From Betaproteobacteria bacterium (lineage in GTDB: Bacteria > Pseudomonadota > Gammaproteobacteria > Burkholderiales > SG8-39), in NCBI GenBank assembly GCA_005882235.1, contig VBCT01000143.1, forward strand, positions 1 to 17,052: 17,052 nt of DNA, written 5' to 3'. The notes beneath the pieces were generated by a model. The model was not told where the DNA came from and did no database searches. It saw only the letters and a list, made by a program, of their open reading frames with translations. Of this stretch, positions 1 to 6,284 are shown piece after piece (the first letter of the stretch is position 1; every line of letters begins with the position of its first letter). Made by a program: the position numbers and the translations under genes.

Positions 1-1194
1 ATCAACGGCGAGAAGCACGGCTTGCTCGACGTGTGGATGAGCCACGGCGACAAGGTCACGGCGCTTCCGCCCGGCTTCAAGGTGATCGCGAGCAACGCGG
101 CCACTCCGATCGCCGCAATGGCCGACGAAGCGCGCAAATTCTACGGAGTGCAGTTCCACCCGGAGGTGACGCACACGCACCAGGGCGGCGCGATCCTCGG
201 CCGCTTCGTGCACGAGATCTGCGGCTGCGGCAGGGACTGGAACATGCCCGATTATCTCGGCGAGGCCGTCGAGAAGGTCCGCCGCCAAGTCGGGAAGGAG
301 GAAGTGCTGCTCGGGCTCTCGGGCGGGGTCGATTCGGCCGTCGCGGCCGCCCTGATCCACCGCGCGATCGGCGATCAGCTGAGCTGCGCCTTCGTCGACA
401 CGGGTCTGCTCCGGCAAAACGAAGCGCAGGAAGTCATGCGGACCTTCTCCCGGAATCTCGGCGTCAAGGTCGAATCCGTCGACGCTTCCGGGCGGTTCCT
501 CGCGGCGCTCGCCGGAGCCGCAGACCCCGAGGAGAAGAGAAAGATCATCGGGCGCGAATTCGTCGAGGTGTTCCAGCGGGAGGCGAAGAAGTTCCCCAAG
601 GTCAAGTGGCTCGCGCAAGGCACGATCTATCCCGACGTGATCGAGTCGGCGGGCGCGAAGACGAAGAAGGCGCACACGATCAAGTCGCACCACAACGTCG
701 GGGGCTTGCCCGAGACGCTTCACTTGAAGCTCCTCGAGCCCCTGCGGGATCTCTTCAAGGACGAAGTGCGGGAGCTGGGTCTCGCGCTGGGACTCCCGCG
801 CGAAATGGTGTTCCGCCATCCCTTCCCGGGGCCTGGCCTCGGCGTGCGCATCCTCGGCGAAGTGAAACGCGAATATGCCGAGCTGCTGCGCCGCGCGGAC
901 GCTATCTTCATCGAGGAGCTGCGCGCCGCAGGTTGGTACGACAAGGTCGCGCAGGCTTTTGCGGTGTTCCTCCCGGTGAAATCGGTGGGCGTGATGGGCG
1001 ACGGGCGAACCTACGAGTACGTCGTCGCCCTGCGGGCGGTGCAGACCAGCGACTTCATGACCGCGCACTGGGCGCCGCTGCCGCACGATCTGCTGGCAAA
1101 AATCTCCAACCGCATCATGAACGAAGTGCGCGGCATCAACCGCGTGGTCTACGACGTCTCGAGCAAGCCGCCGGCGACCATTGAGTGGGAGTAG
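1..1194 (+). CDS. guaA: GMP synthase (glutamine-hydrolysing), 5'-truncated by window edge
   Basis: GuaA makes GMP from XMP, ATP and glutamine in the cytoplasm, the last step of guanine nucleotide synthesis. The frame is open from base 1 and gives 397 residues of a protein usually about 520 long, so some 120 N-terminal residues, including the amidotransferase nucleophile Cys, lie outside the window. Visible parts in order: the end of the class I glutamine amidotransferase with its His-Glu pair in QFHPEV (window residues about 53-55), the ATP-pyrophosphatase P-loop SGGVDS (about 107-112, bases 319-336), and the C-terminal dimerisation domain ending in the family-typical KPPATIEWE. The first in-frame ATG (37) is internal, not the start. 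The stop overlaps the earliest possible tadA start, which implies co-transcription. Identification is secure. Confidence 0.97.
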   Translation: MNGEKHGLLDVWMSHGDKVTALPPGFKVIASNAATPIAAMADEARKFYGVQFHPEVTHTHQGGAILGRFVHEICGCGRDWNMPDYLGEAVEKVRRQVGKEEVLLGLSGGVDSAVAAALIHRAIGDQLSCAFVDTGLLRQNEAQEVMRTFSRNLGVKVESVDASGRFLAALAGAADPEEKRKIIGREFVEVFQREAKKFPKVKWLAQGTIYPDVIESAGAKTKKAHTIKSHHNVGGLPETLHLKLLEPLRDLFKDEVRELGLALGLPREMVFRHPFPGPGLGVRILGEVKREYAELLRRADAIFIEELRAAGWYDKVAQAFAVFLPVKSVGVMGDGRTYEYVVALRAVQTSDFMTAHWAPLPHDLLAKISNRIMNEVRGINRVVYDVSSKPPATIEWE

Positions 1195-1199
1195 GGGGC

Positions 1200-1667
1200 T
1201 TGGACGCCGATTTCGACGCCGCGAGGATGCGCGAGTCGCTGCGCCTCGCGGTGCGCGCGGCCGAGCGGGGCGAGGTGCCCGTCGGCGCGCTCGTGGTAAA
1301 GAACGGAAAGGTCATCGGCCGCGGCTACAACGCGCCGATCTCGAGCAAGGACCCCAGCGCCCACGCTGAAATCCAGGCGCTGCGCGAAGCAACCAAGAAG
1401 CTCGACAACTACCGGCTCGAAGGCTGCTCGCTCTACGTGACGCTCGAGCCCTGCGCCATGTGCGCCGGGGCGATCATGCACGCGCGGATCGCGCGGCTCG
1501 TCTACGGCGCGGCCGACCCCAAGACCGGCGCCTGCGGCAGCGTCGTCGATCTTTTCTCGGAGAAGAAGCTCAATCATCACACGACCGTGACGGGCGGAGT
1601 TCTCGCTGACGAAGCGGGGCGGCTGCTCTCGGAATTCTTCGCGGCGCGGCGCAATGCCGAGAGTTGA
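1200..1667 (+). CDS. tadA: tRNA-specific adenosine deaminase TadA
   Basis: TadA deaminates the wobble adenosine (A34) of tRNA-Arg(ACG) to inosine. The deaminase zinc site is visible: HAE with its catalytic Glu (His55, Glu57 counted from the TTG start) and PCAMC (Cys85, Cys88). The length of 155 aa fits the family. The start is uncertain. TTG at 1200 has a GGAG/AGGGGG stretch (1188-1198) at suitable spacing. GTG at 1185 would overlap the guaA stop but has no Shine-Dalgarno. ATG at 1227 would remove the first helix that aligns with E. coli TadA. The 3' end overlaps the next gene by 14 bases, so guaA, tadA and the transpeptidase look like one operon. Confidence 0.93.
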   Translation: MDADFDAARMRESLRLAVRAAERGEVPVGALVVKNGKVIGRGYNAPISSKDPSAHAEIQALREATKKLDNYRLEGCSLYVTLEPCAMCAGAIMHARIARLVYGAADPKTGACGSVVDLFSEKKLNHHTTVTGGVLADEAGRLLSEFFAARRNAES

Positions 1668-2133
1668 AATCTCGATCCCGGAGCAGAGCCTCGCGCTCTT
1701 CGAGAACGGGCGGGAAATCCAGCGCTACGTCGTTTCTACATCCCGTAACGGTCCGGGTGAGCGGCAGGGGAGCTTCTGCACCCCGAGAGGCGAGCACATC
1801 GTGCGCGCGAAAATCGGCGCGGGGCAGCCGTTGAGCACGGTGTTTGTCCGGCGCCGCCCGACGGGGGAGATCTGGACACCGGAAATGGCCGAGCGTTTTC
1901 CCGGTCGCGACTGGATACTCACGCGCATCCTGTGGCTGTCGGGGTGCGAGCCGGGGAGAAATCGGATGGGTGAGGTGGACACCATGCGGCGCTACATCTA
2001 CATCCACGGCAGCCCGGACGCGGTCGAGATGGGGAAACCGGGATCGATCGGGTGCATACGCATGCGCAACCCCGATATCCTCGAGCTTTTCGAGCTCGTG
2101 CCGGCGGGAACTGCGGTGAGCATCACCGCATAG
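1654..2133 (+). CDS. L,D-transpeptidase (YkuD domain) family protein
   Basis: A 159-aa stand-alone YkuD-fold protein. The family catalyses L,D-transpeptidation of peptidoglycan stem peptides or attachment of lipoproteins to them, using a cysteine nucleophile. The signature is at residues 118-136: His118 in IHGS, then SIGCIR with Cys134 as nucleophile and Arg136. There is no signal peptide and no LysM or other wall-binding domain, unlike longer periplasmic homologues, so the route to the cell wall is not evident; short forms like this occur beside tadA in betaproteobacteria as far as I recall. It starts inside the tadA 3' end and is the last gene before the cassette array. Confidence 0.9.
   Translation: MPRVEISIPEQSLALFENGREIQRYVVSTSRNGPGERQGSFCTPRGEHIVRAKIGAGQPLSTVFVRRRPTGEIWTPEMAERFPGRDWILTRILWLSGCEPGRNRMGEVDTMRRYIYIHGSPDAVEMGKPGSIGCIRMRNPDILELFELVPAGTAVSITA
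2112..2130 (+). terminator. Hairpin at the 3' end of the guaA-tadA-ldt operon
   Basis: A perfect 8-bp inverted repeat, TGCGGTGA / TCACCGCA with a GCA loop, ends right at the transpeptidase stop codon. A second short stem (GGGG-TTTCA-CCCC, 2152-2164) follows. Neither has a T-run, so Rho-independent termination is uncertain; it could instead protect the 3' end of the mRNA. Confidence 0.4.
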
Positions 2134-2313
2134 GTCCGCGGGCGCCCGTGCGGGGTTTCACCCCTCAGGAGATCAGACACTTGACCTTCCGCGCGCAACC
2201 TATCAAGGCTTGATCTCGCGCGCTGCGTGGCAAGCCCGATGAATTTGAAGGCCAACTTGGCCAAGCGTAGACTGACACGCCAGATTAGACGGCTTTTCGG
2301 AAGATGATTGAAC
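2134..2313. other. Non-coding stretch between core operon and cassette array
   Basis: These 180 bases contain no credible gene on either strand. No integrase remnant is recognisable in the conceptual translations. A palindromic GGCCAACTTGGCC-like motif (2250-2262) is present but does not pair with the bases before the 2314 R' box, so it is not a convincing attC arm. Confidence 0.5.
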
Positions 2314-2320
2314 GTTAGGC
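2314..2320 (+). other. R'-type recombination box (GTTAGGC), left edge of array
   Basis: GTTAGGC matches the integron core GTTRRRY and sits 15 bases before the first cassette gene, the usual spacing after an insertion point. I cannot find a pairing R''/L'' arm upstream, so it is either the core of an unusual attI or the right end of a broken attC. Confidence 0.5.
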
Positions 2321-2335
2321 GGCGGAAGAAACCGC

Positions 2336-2743
2336 ATGCACATGCCCACGAATAGTCGGACAGCCTCCTGCAGCTGCGGCCAGCTTTCGCTCGTTGCCCC
2401 CGGTGAACCGGTCCGCATCTCTGTGTGCCACTGCCTCGCATGCCAACGCAGGACCGGTAGTGTCTTCGGAGAACAGGCTCGCTTCCCTGCGCAAGCCGTA
2501 GTCGTCCAGGGCAGCTCCACGCAGTACGTTCGTACCGCTGACTCTGGCAACAAGATCACGTACCATTTCTGCCCGGCCTGTGGTTCGACGGTCTACTACC
2601 ACTTGGAAAAACAGCCAGACCTGGTCGCAGTCCCGGTTGGTGCGTTCGCGGACCCGGCGTTCCCGGCACCCAAAGTGTCTGTGTATGAGGAGCGCAAACA
2701 CGAATGGGTCACCATGCCTCCAAACGTCGAGCATGGGCGGTAA
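2336..2743 (+). CDS. GFA-family zinc protein (CENP-V/GFA domain), cassette gene 1
   Basis: A 135-aa protein of the glutathione-dependent formaldehyde-activating enzyme (GFA) fold. Zinc-ligand cysteines are visible as CSCG (Cys12, Cys14), CHCLAC (Cys31, Cys33, Cys36) and CPACG (Cys79, Cys82). Family members bind zinc and a few act on the S-hydroxymethyl-glutathione formed from formaldehyde, but most, including this one, have no proven substrate. The start is ATG 2336 or ATG 2342; a GGAAGA stretch upstream is a modest ribosome site. It lies just after the R' box at 2314, so it is the first cassette gene. Confidence 0.88.
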   Translation: MHMPTNSRTASCSCGQLSLVAPGEPVRISVCHCLACQRRTGSVFGEQARFPAQAVVVQGSSTQYVRTADSGNKITYHFCPACGSTVYYHLEKQPDLVAVPVGAFADPAFPAPKVSVYEERKHEWVTMPPNVEHGR

Positions 2744-2796
2744 GAGAACGTCACTCACGCAACCATGCTGAGATACCCCGCTTCGGAGGCACCGCG

Positions 2797-3045
2797 ATGA
2801 CCAACCATCTCATATATTGGTTTCCCGCAAAGCGCTACGGTTGGGGCTGGGGTCTTCCCAGCGTGTGGCAGGGTTGGGTTGTCATGGGAATCTTCGCCGT
2901 CCTTCTCCTCGGTGGCGCCTTCATGCTGTTGCCCACGTACGGCTCGTTCGTCTTCGTCATATATGCGGTGTGCCTGTGCCTAGGTCTGGTCGCCGTCTGC
3001 TGGGTCAAGGGCGAGCCTCCCACATGGCGTTGGGGCGCCAAGTGA
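2797..3045 (+). CDS. Small two-helix membrane protein, cassette gene 2
   Basis: An 82-aa protein starting at ATG 2797 with GGAGG at 2785-2789. An aromatic N-terminus (WFPAKRYGWGWGLP) is followed by two hydrophobic segments at about residues 27-45 and 48-67, then a short polar tail. I recall similar WFP-KRYGWGWG proteins in integron cassettes and scattered proteobacterial genomes, but no function is known. The attC site begins 7 bases after its stop codon. No attC separates it from the GFA gene, so either the cassette holds two genes or an intervening site was lost. Confidence 0.75.
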   Translation: MTNHLIYWFPAKRYGWGWGLPSVWQGWVVMGIFAVLLLGGAFMLLPTYGSFVFVIYAVCLCLGLVAVCWVKGEPPTWRWGAK

Positions 3046-3052
3046 AGGCGCC

Positions 3053-3142
3053 GTCTAACCGCCCAGCGCACCCGGACGCGCGTCAAGCATCGCGCTCCGG
3101 CAAGCGGCCGCAGTCGCACGCCGGTGGCTGGGAACGTTAGGC
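3053..3142 (+). repeat. Integron attC site 1
   Basis: A 90-bp imperfect palindrome. R'' is GTCTAAC (3053-3059) and R' is GTTAGGC (3136-3142). L'' CCCAGC (3062-3067) pairs with L' GCTGGG (3127-3132), and pairing continues inwards through CACCCGG/CCGGTG. The spacers are CG on the left and AAC on the right, so bases are left unpaired on one side, the feature that lets IntI choose the strand. Predicted exchange point is between 3136 and 3137. Confidence 0.9.
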
Positions 3143-3193
3143 AGCACTTCTACGCGGCTAACGTCCCGCTCACCCCGTCATTTGGAGGCAGCA

Positions 3194-3688
3194 ATGACAG
3201 CAGCTCGATTCTTCCTGTTCGCGGTTCTACCCTTTCTGAGCGGAGCATGTCTAGCCGCAGAGGACTTGTCAGCTGAAAAGAAAGCGGATATTGAAAGGTT
3301 ACTTGATATGACAGGCACTACCGCAATCAGTAAGCAAATGGCTACGCTTGTCGTCACGCAAATGTCTCAGGCAATCAAACGGGCTCGCCCCGATATTCCA
3401 GAGAGGATTATTGACACCTTACCAGCGGAGATAGACATTGTTTTTGACGAGAACGTGACTTCATTCAGAGAACTCGTGACTCTCCTATACCACAAGTATT
3501 TCACCGCCAGCGAAGTCAAGGAGATGATCCAATTCTATTCAACGGACTTAGGGAAGAAGACGATAAGGGTCATGCCAGCGTTGGCGGCTGAAAGCATGTC
3601 GATAGGGCAGCGGTGGGGCCAGTCGCTCGGCCCCGTTATCGAGCAGCGAATCAAAGCTAGGTTTATGCGAGAGGGTATTAAGCTGTGA
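3194..3688 (+). CDS. DUF2059 secreted protein, cassette gene 3
   Basis: A 164-aa protein starting at ATG 3194 with GGAGG at 3184-3188; an in-frame TTG at 3182 lies within that ribosome site and is rejected. Residues 1-22 form a signal peptide ending near CLAAED, so export to the periplasm is likely. The mature part matches DUF2059: an early RLLDMTG helix, an amphipathic middle, and a YFTASEVKEMIQFY segment followed by GKK. No enzymatic role is known for the family. Base composition (near 47-50 % GC by eye) is clearly below that of the flanking core genes. The gene sits alone between attC 1 and attC 2, the cleanest cassette in the window. Confidence 0.85.
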   Translation: MTAARFFLFAVLPFLSGACLAAEDLSAEKKADIERLLDMTGTTAISKQMATLVVTQMSQAIKRARPDIPERIIDTLPAEIDIVFDENVTSFRELVTLLYHKYFTASEVKEMIQFYSTDLGKKTIRVMPALAAESMSIGQRWGQSLGPVIEQRIKARFMREGIKL

Positions 3689-3770
3689 GGATAGCGGCGC
3701 GAAATTCTGAATCATTGGGTCGGGTAAGCTGCATTTGTCGCCGTAAATGGGAAAGGAAGTGAACGGTGCT

Positions 3771-3863
3771 GCCTAACAACGCGTTTGAGAGCGGACGCGC
3801 CGTGAGGCGGCGCGCGTTTGGTTTGTGTTCGCGGCGGCGCACCGCTCAACGCGGACATTAGGC
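3771..3863 (+). repeat. Integron attC site 2 (variant R' box)
   Basis: A 93-bp site. R'' is GCCTAAC (3771-3777); R' is ATTAGGC (3857-3863), with A in place of the usual G at the exchange position. L'' CGCGTTTGAG (3780-3789) pairs with CTCAACGCG (3845-3853) leaving one bulged T, and the pairing continues through GCGG/CCGC. The spacers are AA on the left and GAC on the right. Predicted exchange point is between 3857 and 3858. Confidence 0.88.
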
Positions 3864-3875
3864 CTCGGCAAAGTT

Positions 3876-4343
3876 GTGCCTTCTCTGGTCTCATTCTGTA
3901 GGCTTTCGCGCCGCCCGCGTACTGCCCTGCTGATGGCAGCCTCATGGCTCTGTACAGCTGCGTGGGCATTGGACGAAGCAGTTCAGCCGGGCACCTATGA
4001 GATCACGGTCCAAACCGTAATGCCTCATCTTGAGGAGAACTTGCGGTACGCCACAACCCGGGAGCGTCGCTGTTTGCGCAGTCACGAACTCCCTCCCGTG
4101 TTCCCAGTCCTGCATCACCCGTCGCTTCAGGGCTGCAAACTAGGCAATGAGAGCCGACATGGCGACACAATTCGCTATCTTCTCGTCTGCGAGAGTCCGC
4201 AAGTCGCGACTGGAATTGCGCGGTTGAATATAGATCCGAGCCGCATCGTGGGTGTTCTCGAGGTCACGATGGGGGGTAAGAACATGACTTTTTCCCAACG
4301 CATTGAGGCAGCGCGGCAGGGCGAATGCGAACTGGCACGGTGA
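3876..4343 (+). CDS. DUF3617 secreted protein, cassette gene 4
   Basis: About 155 aa from GTG 3876. Upstream in-frame starts fall inside attC 2 and are unlikely; ATG 3933 would cut the hydrophobic part of the signal peptide. With GTG 3876 the N-terminus has a basic region (RRPR), a hydrophobic run and an AWA cleavage motif before LDEAVQPG. The mature part fits DUF3617: PGTYEIT near the start, two spaced Cys positions (RRCLR and QGCKLG) and a later CES. DUF3617 proteins are small periplasmic proteins of unknown function. No clear attC lies between this gene and the next. Confidence 0.75.
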   Translation: MPSLVSFCRLSRRPRTALLMAASWLCTAAWALDEAVQPGTYEITVQTVMPHLEENLRYATTRERRCLRSHELPPVFPVLHHPSLQGCKLGNESRHGDTIRYLLVCESPQVATGIARLNIDPSRIVGVLEVTMGGKNMTFSQRIEAARQGECELAR

Positions 4344-4411
4344 ATCGGATGCCGGTCAAGGTTTCGTCCCTGCGATGATCGTTGACCAGATCTAGCGAAG
4401 GGAAGAACTCG

Positions 4412-5098
4412 ATGGTAGAGGCGATCAACGGAAATCTTTCTGTCCGAGCCGTCGCCGACACGACTCTGATGCAGTGGACGCCGAGTCCGAGCGGGTCGGT
4501 CTGGCGAAAGCGAGTCCACTTGGTGGGGCCTCCGGAATCGGGCCAAGTCACGTCTGTCGTGCGCTACGAGCCGGCTTCGAGGTTCCCGGCGCACGACCAT
4601 CCGGAGGGAGAGGAAATCCTGGTGCTCGAGGGCGTCTTCTCCGACGAACATGGGGACTGGCCCGCGGGCACGTTTCTCCTCAATCCGGAAGGCTTTCGCC
4701 ATGCCCCTTTTTCGGAACCTGGATGCGTCCTGCTCGTGAAGCTGCGGCAATTCCCGGGTCGGGAACGGCGCCACGTAGTCGTCGACACCCACAAGCTCGC
4801 GTGGGAGCCCAGCTCGATTCCGGCCGTAGCTCACAAGCCGCTCTACCAGCAAGCCGGCTTCTCGGACCTGATGCGCCTCGAGCGTTGGGAGCCGCAAGCA
4901 GACCTTGGAATCATCTCCTATGAGCAAGGTGCCGAGTTGTTCGTCCTTGAGGGTGAGTTTGCCGACGAAGTCCGAGCGTACTCTGCGGGGTGCTGGCTGC
5001 GCCTCCCGGTTGGTTCAGAGCATCATCCCCGATCCGCCGGAGGATGCACCCTGTACGTTAAGAGGTCTGGGCAACCCTATCTAAGGTCTGCTGCCTGA
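4412..5098 (+). CDS. Bicupin, ChrR-like cupin domain protein, cassette gene 5
   Basis: A 228-aa protein from ATG 4412; GAAGGGA at 4397-4403 is the ribosome site, better than the in-frame TTG at 4382. It has two cupin repeats, residues about 15-110 and 120-218. The first keeps metal ligands: HDHPEGEE (His61, His63, Glu67) and a later His97 in FRHAP. The second repeat keeps the barrel pattern (GAELFVLEGEF) but lacks the HxH pair, so it is probably metal-free. The pattern resembles the cupin half of ChrR anti-sigma factors, but there is no zinc anti-sigma domain and no sigma factor nearby, so an anti-sigma role is unlikely. The substrate is unknown. Confidence 0.8.
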   Translation: MVEAINGNLSVRAVADTTLMQWTPSPSGSVWRKRVHLVGPPESGQVTSVVRYEPASRFPAHDHPEGEEILVLEGVFSDEHGDWPAGTFLLNPEGFRHAPFSEPGCVLLVKLRQFPGRERRHVVVDTHKLAWEPSSIPAVAHKPLYQQAGFSDLMRLERWEPQADLGIISYEQGAELFVLEGEFADEVRAYSAGCWLRLPVGSEHHPRSAGGCTLYVKRSGQPYLRSAA

Positions 5099-5117
5099 CC
5101 GGTCCGGGGAGTTAGGT
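5093..5117 (+). repeat. Possible collapsed attC or stray R' box (GTTAGGT)
   Basis: GTTAGGT (5111-5117) fits the core consensus GTTRRRY. Only 11 bases upstream is GCCTGAC (5093-5099), one mismatch from an R'' box and overlapping the cupin stop codon. The pair could be an attC that lost its inner arms, or a chance match. Confidence 0.3.
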
Positions 5118-5173
5118 AGAAAATTAGTCTGAGGACACGGGTTACAACCATCTGGTCAAAATGGAAAAAAATA

Positions 5174-5228
5174 GCCTAACTTTAGGTGCACCGGACACCT
5201 ATCGGCGCCGCTGACCACGACGTTAGTC
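5174..5228 (+). repeat. Short degenerate attC candidate 3
   Basis: R'' is GCCTAAC (5174-5180) and the R'-like box is GTTAGTC (5222-5228), one base off consensus. The 55-bp length is at the low end for attC. Inner arms pair only partly (a CACCGG region against CGGCGCCGCTG), and a separate TAGGTG/CACCTA hairpin lies within. Position supports it: the next gene starts 35 bases later. Confidence 0.5.
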
Positions 5229-5263
5229 GGCTCTAGATGAAGCGCTTCCGTTGGAGGGTCAAG

Positions 5264-5689
5264 ATGAAAGTAAACGGGGCTTGTCACTGCGGGAACATCG
5301 AGTTCGATGCGGAAATCGATACAAACACCGTTGTCGTGTGTCACTGCACAGACTGCCAGGCCCTTACGGGTTCCGCATTCCGCGTGATCGTGCCAGCGAA
5401 GGCAGAATCCTTTCACGTGCGAGGCGGCTCACCCAGAATCTATGTCAAAGTTGCGGAGAGTGGAGCGAAGCGTGTGCAAGCCTTCTGTCCAGTCTGTGGT
5501 ACGCCGCTCTATTCCTCAGCGGAAGGAAATCCAACTCACATGTTTGTCCGGGTTGGTACTATCCGCCAACGCGCGAGCCTGCGCCCGACAGTTCAGATCT
5601 GGCGCCGTTCGGCAGTGAAATGGCTTAGAGACCTCGATTCAGTTCCAGGTTCACCAGAGCAGCAGGCCTTGACTGCCTTAGTCAGGTGA
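5264..5689 (+). CDS. Second GFA-family zinc protein, cassette gene 6
   Basis: A 141-aa GFA-fold protein from ATG 5264, with GGAGG at 5253-5257; the in-frame ATG at 5237 has no ribosome site. Cysteine ligands are CHCG (Cys7, Cys9), CHCTDC (Cys26, Cys28, Cys31) and CPVCG (Cys75, Cys78). It is clearly divergent from the GFA protein at 2336, so it is not a recent local duplicate. The biochemical substrate is unknown, as for most of the family. Its stop codon overlaps the earliest possible start of the acetyltransferase gene that follows. Confidence 0.88.
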   Translation: MKVNGACHCGNIEFDAEIDTNTVVVCHCTDCQALTGSAFRVIVPAKAESFHVRGGSPRIYVKVAESGAKRVQAFCPVCGTPLYSSAEGNPTHMFVRVGTIRQRASLRPTVQIWRRSAVKWLRDLDSVPGSPEQQALTALVR

Positions 5690-6204
5690 AGGTGGTTCCC
5701 TCAATTTCAGAACGCCGCGTGGCAACCGCTAACGTCGCTGTGCCCGAAGTTTCGCTGCAGGAAATCACCGCGTCCACGGTTCGCGCAGTAACCGACCTGC
5801 AGGTCGCCCCGGAGCAAGAGAGCTACGTAGCCAGCAACGCAGTGTCCATAGCTCAAGCGTACTTTCACCGTGACGCTTGGTTCCGCTCCATCCACAAGGG
5901 AGACGAGCTCATAGGCTTTGTCATGCTGCGCGACTCGACCCTACTCACGCCTGCACCTGCTCCCGCTCAGCTCTCGCTCTGGCGCTTCATGATCGACCGT
6001 CGCTTTCAGAAGGCCGGCCTGGGGCGCAAAGCACTTGCGCTTGTCGTTGCTTATGCACGCACCAGACCGGGAGTCACCGCCATTCACACGTCCTATGTCG
6101 TTGGCCCCCACGGGCCAATGGAGTTCTACCTATCATTCGGCTTTCGCCACACTGGCGAAGTCAAACCAAATGGCGAGGTCGCTCTTGTCCTTGAGCTGGC
6201 TTAG
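5686..6204 (+). CDS. GNAT family N-acetyltransferase, cassette gene 7
   Basis: Up to 172 aa. GNAT proteins transfer an acetyl group from acetyl-CoA to an amine; the acceptor here is unknown. The acetyl-CoA loop is QKAGLG (residues 108-113) after the WRFMIDRRF strand, and the C-terminal FYLSFGF motif is present. The domain itself begins near VSLQEIT (residue 22), so GTG 5740 or GTG 5719 could be the true start. GTG 5686 overlaps the preceding stop and is given because it is the longest. No recognisable attC separates it from the GFA gene, only a CGCTAAC half-site-like motif at 5727-5733. Confidence 0.8.
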   Translation: MKVVPSISERRVATANVAVPEVSLQEITASTVRAVTDLQVAPEQESYVASNAVSIAQAYFHRDAWFRSIHKGDELIGFVMLRDSTLLTPAPAPAQLSLWRFMIDRRFQKAGLGRKALALVVAYARTRPGVTAIHTSYVVGPHGPMEFYLSFGFRHTGEVKPNGEVALVLELA

Positions 6205-6248
6205 AACCAGAACGCGCTCCATCGAATTCGGCGCATTTCCCGGAAGCG

Positions 6249-6265
6249 GGCTAACCCTTCCATCG
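6249..6265 (+). repeat. Possible attC left-half remnant (R''-L'')
   Basis: GGCTAAC followed by CCTTCCATCG resembles the R'' and L'' arm of known attC sites of the CTAACCCTTCCATCGAG type. No matching L'/R' arm occurs before the next gene starts at 6285, so the right half would have been deleted. Confidence 0.35.
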
Positions 6266-6284
6266 AGCTACGGTGTGATAAGAA

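Larger units (their letters stand above)
2314..6255 (+). mobile_element. Integron gene-cassette array without visible integrase (CALIN-like)
   Basis: The segment runs from an R'-type box GTTAGGC (2314-2320) through two complete attC sites, one degenerate candidate and several half sites. All genes are on the + strand, as expected for cassettes read in one direction. Gene content is small, unrelated, mostly uncharacterised and of lower GC than the flanks. No intI gene and no clear attI are present in this window, so the array is either a CALIN or the distal part of a chromosomal integron. The right limit is uncertain: genes up to 8194 have similar character but show no full attC. Confidence 0.72.

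Noticed and set aside
2134..2313. Possible intI gene fragment or attI next to the first cassette
   Set aside because: No integrase motif appears in any frame, and no direct-repeat IntI binding sites could be made out before the 2314 box.
2250..2320. Full attC site ending at the 2314 R' box
   Set aside because: The only upstream candidate, GGCCAAC, has a mismatch and its following bases do not pair with the arm before GTTAGGC.
4344..4411. attC between the DUF3617 and cupin genes (GTTGACC at 4381)
   Set aside because: GTTGACC does not fit GTTRRRY and no R'' or paired arms are present upstream.
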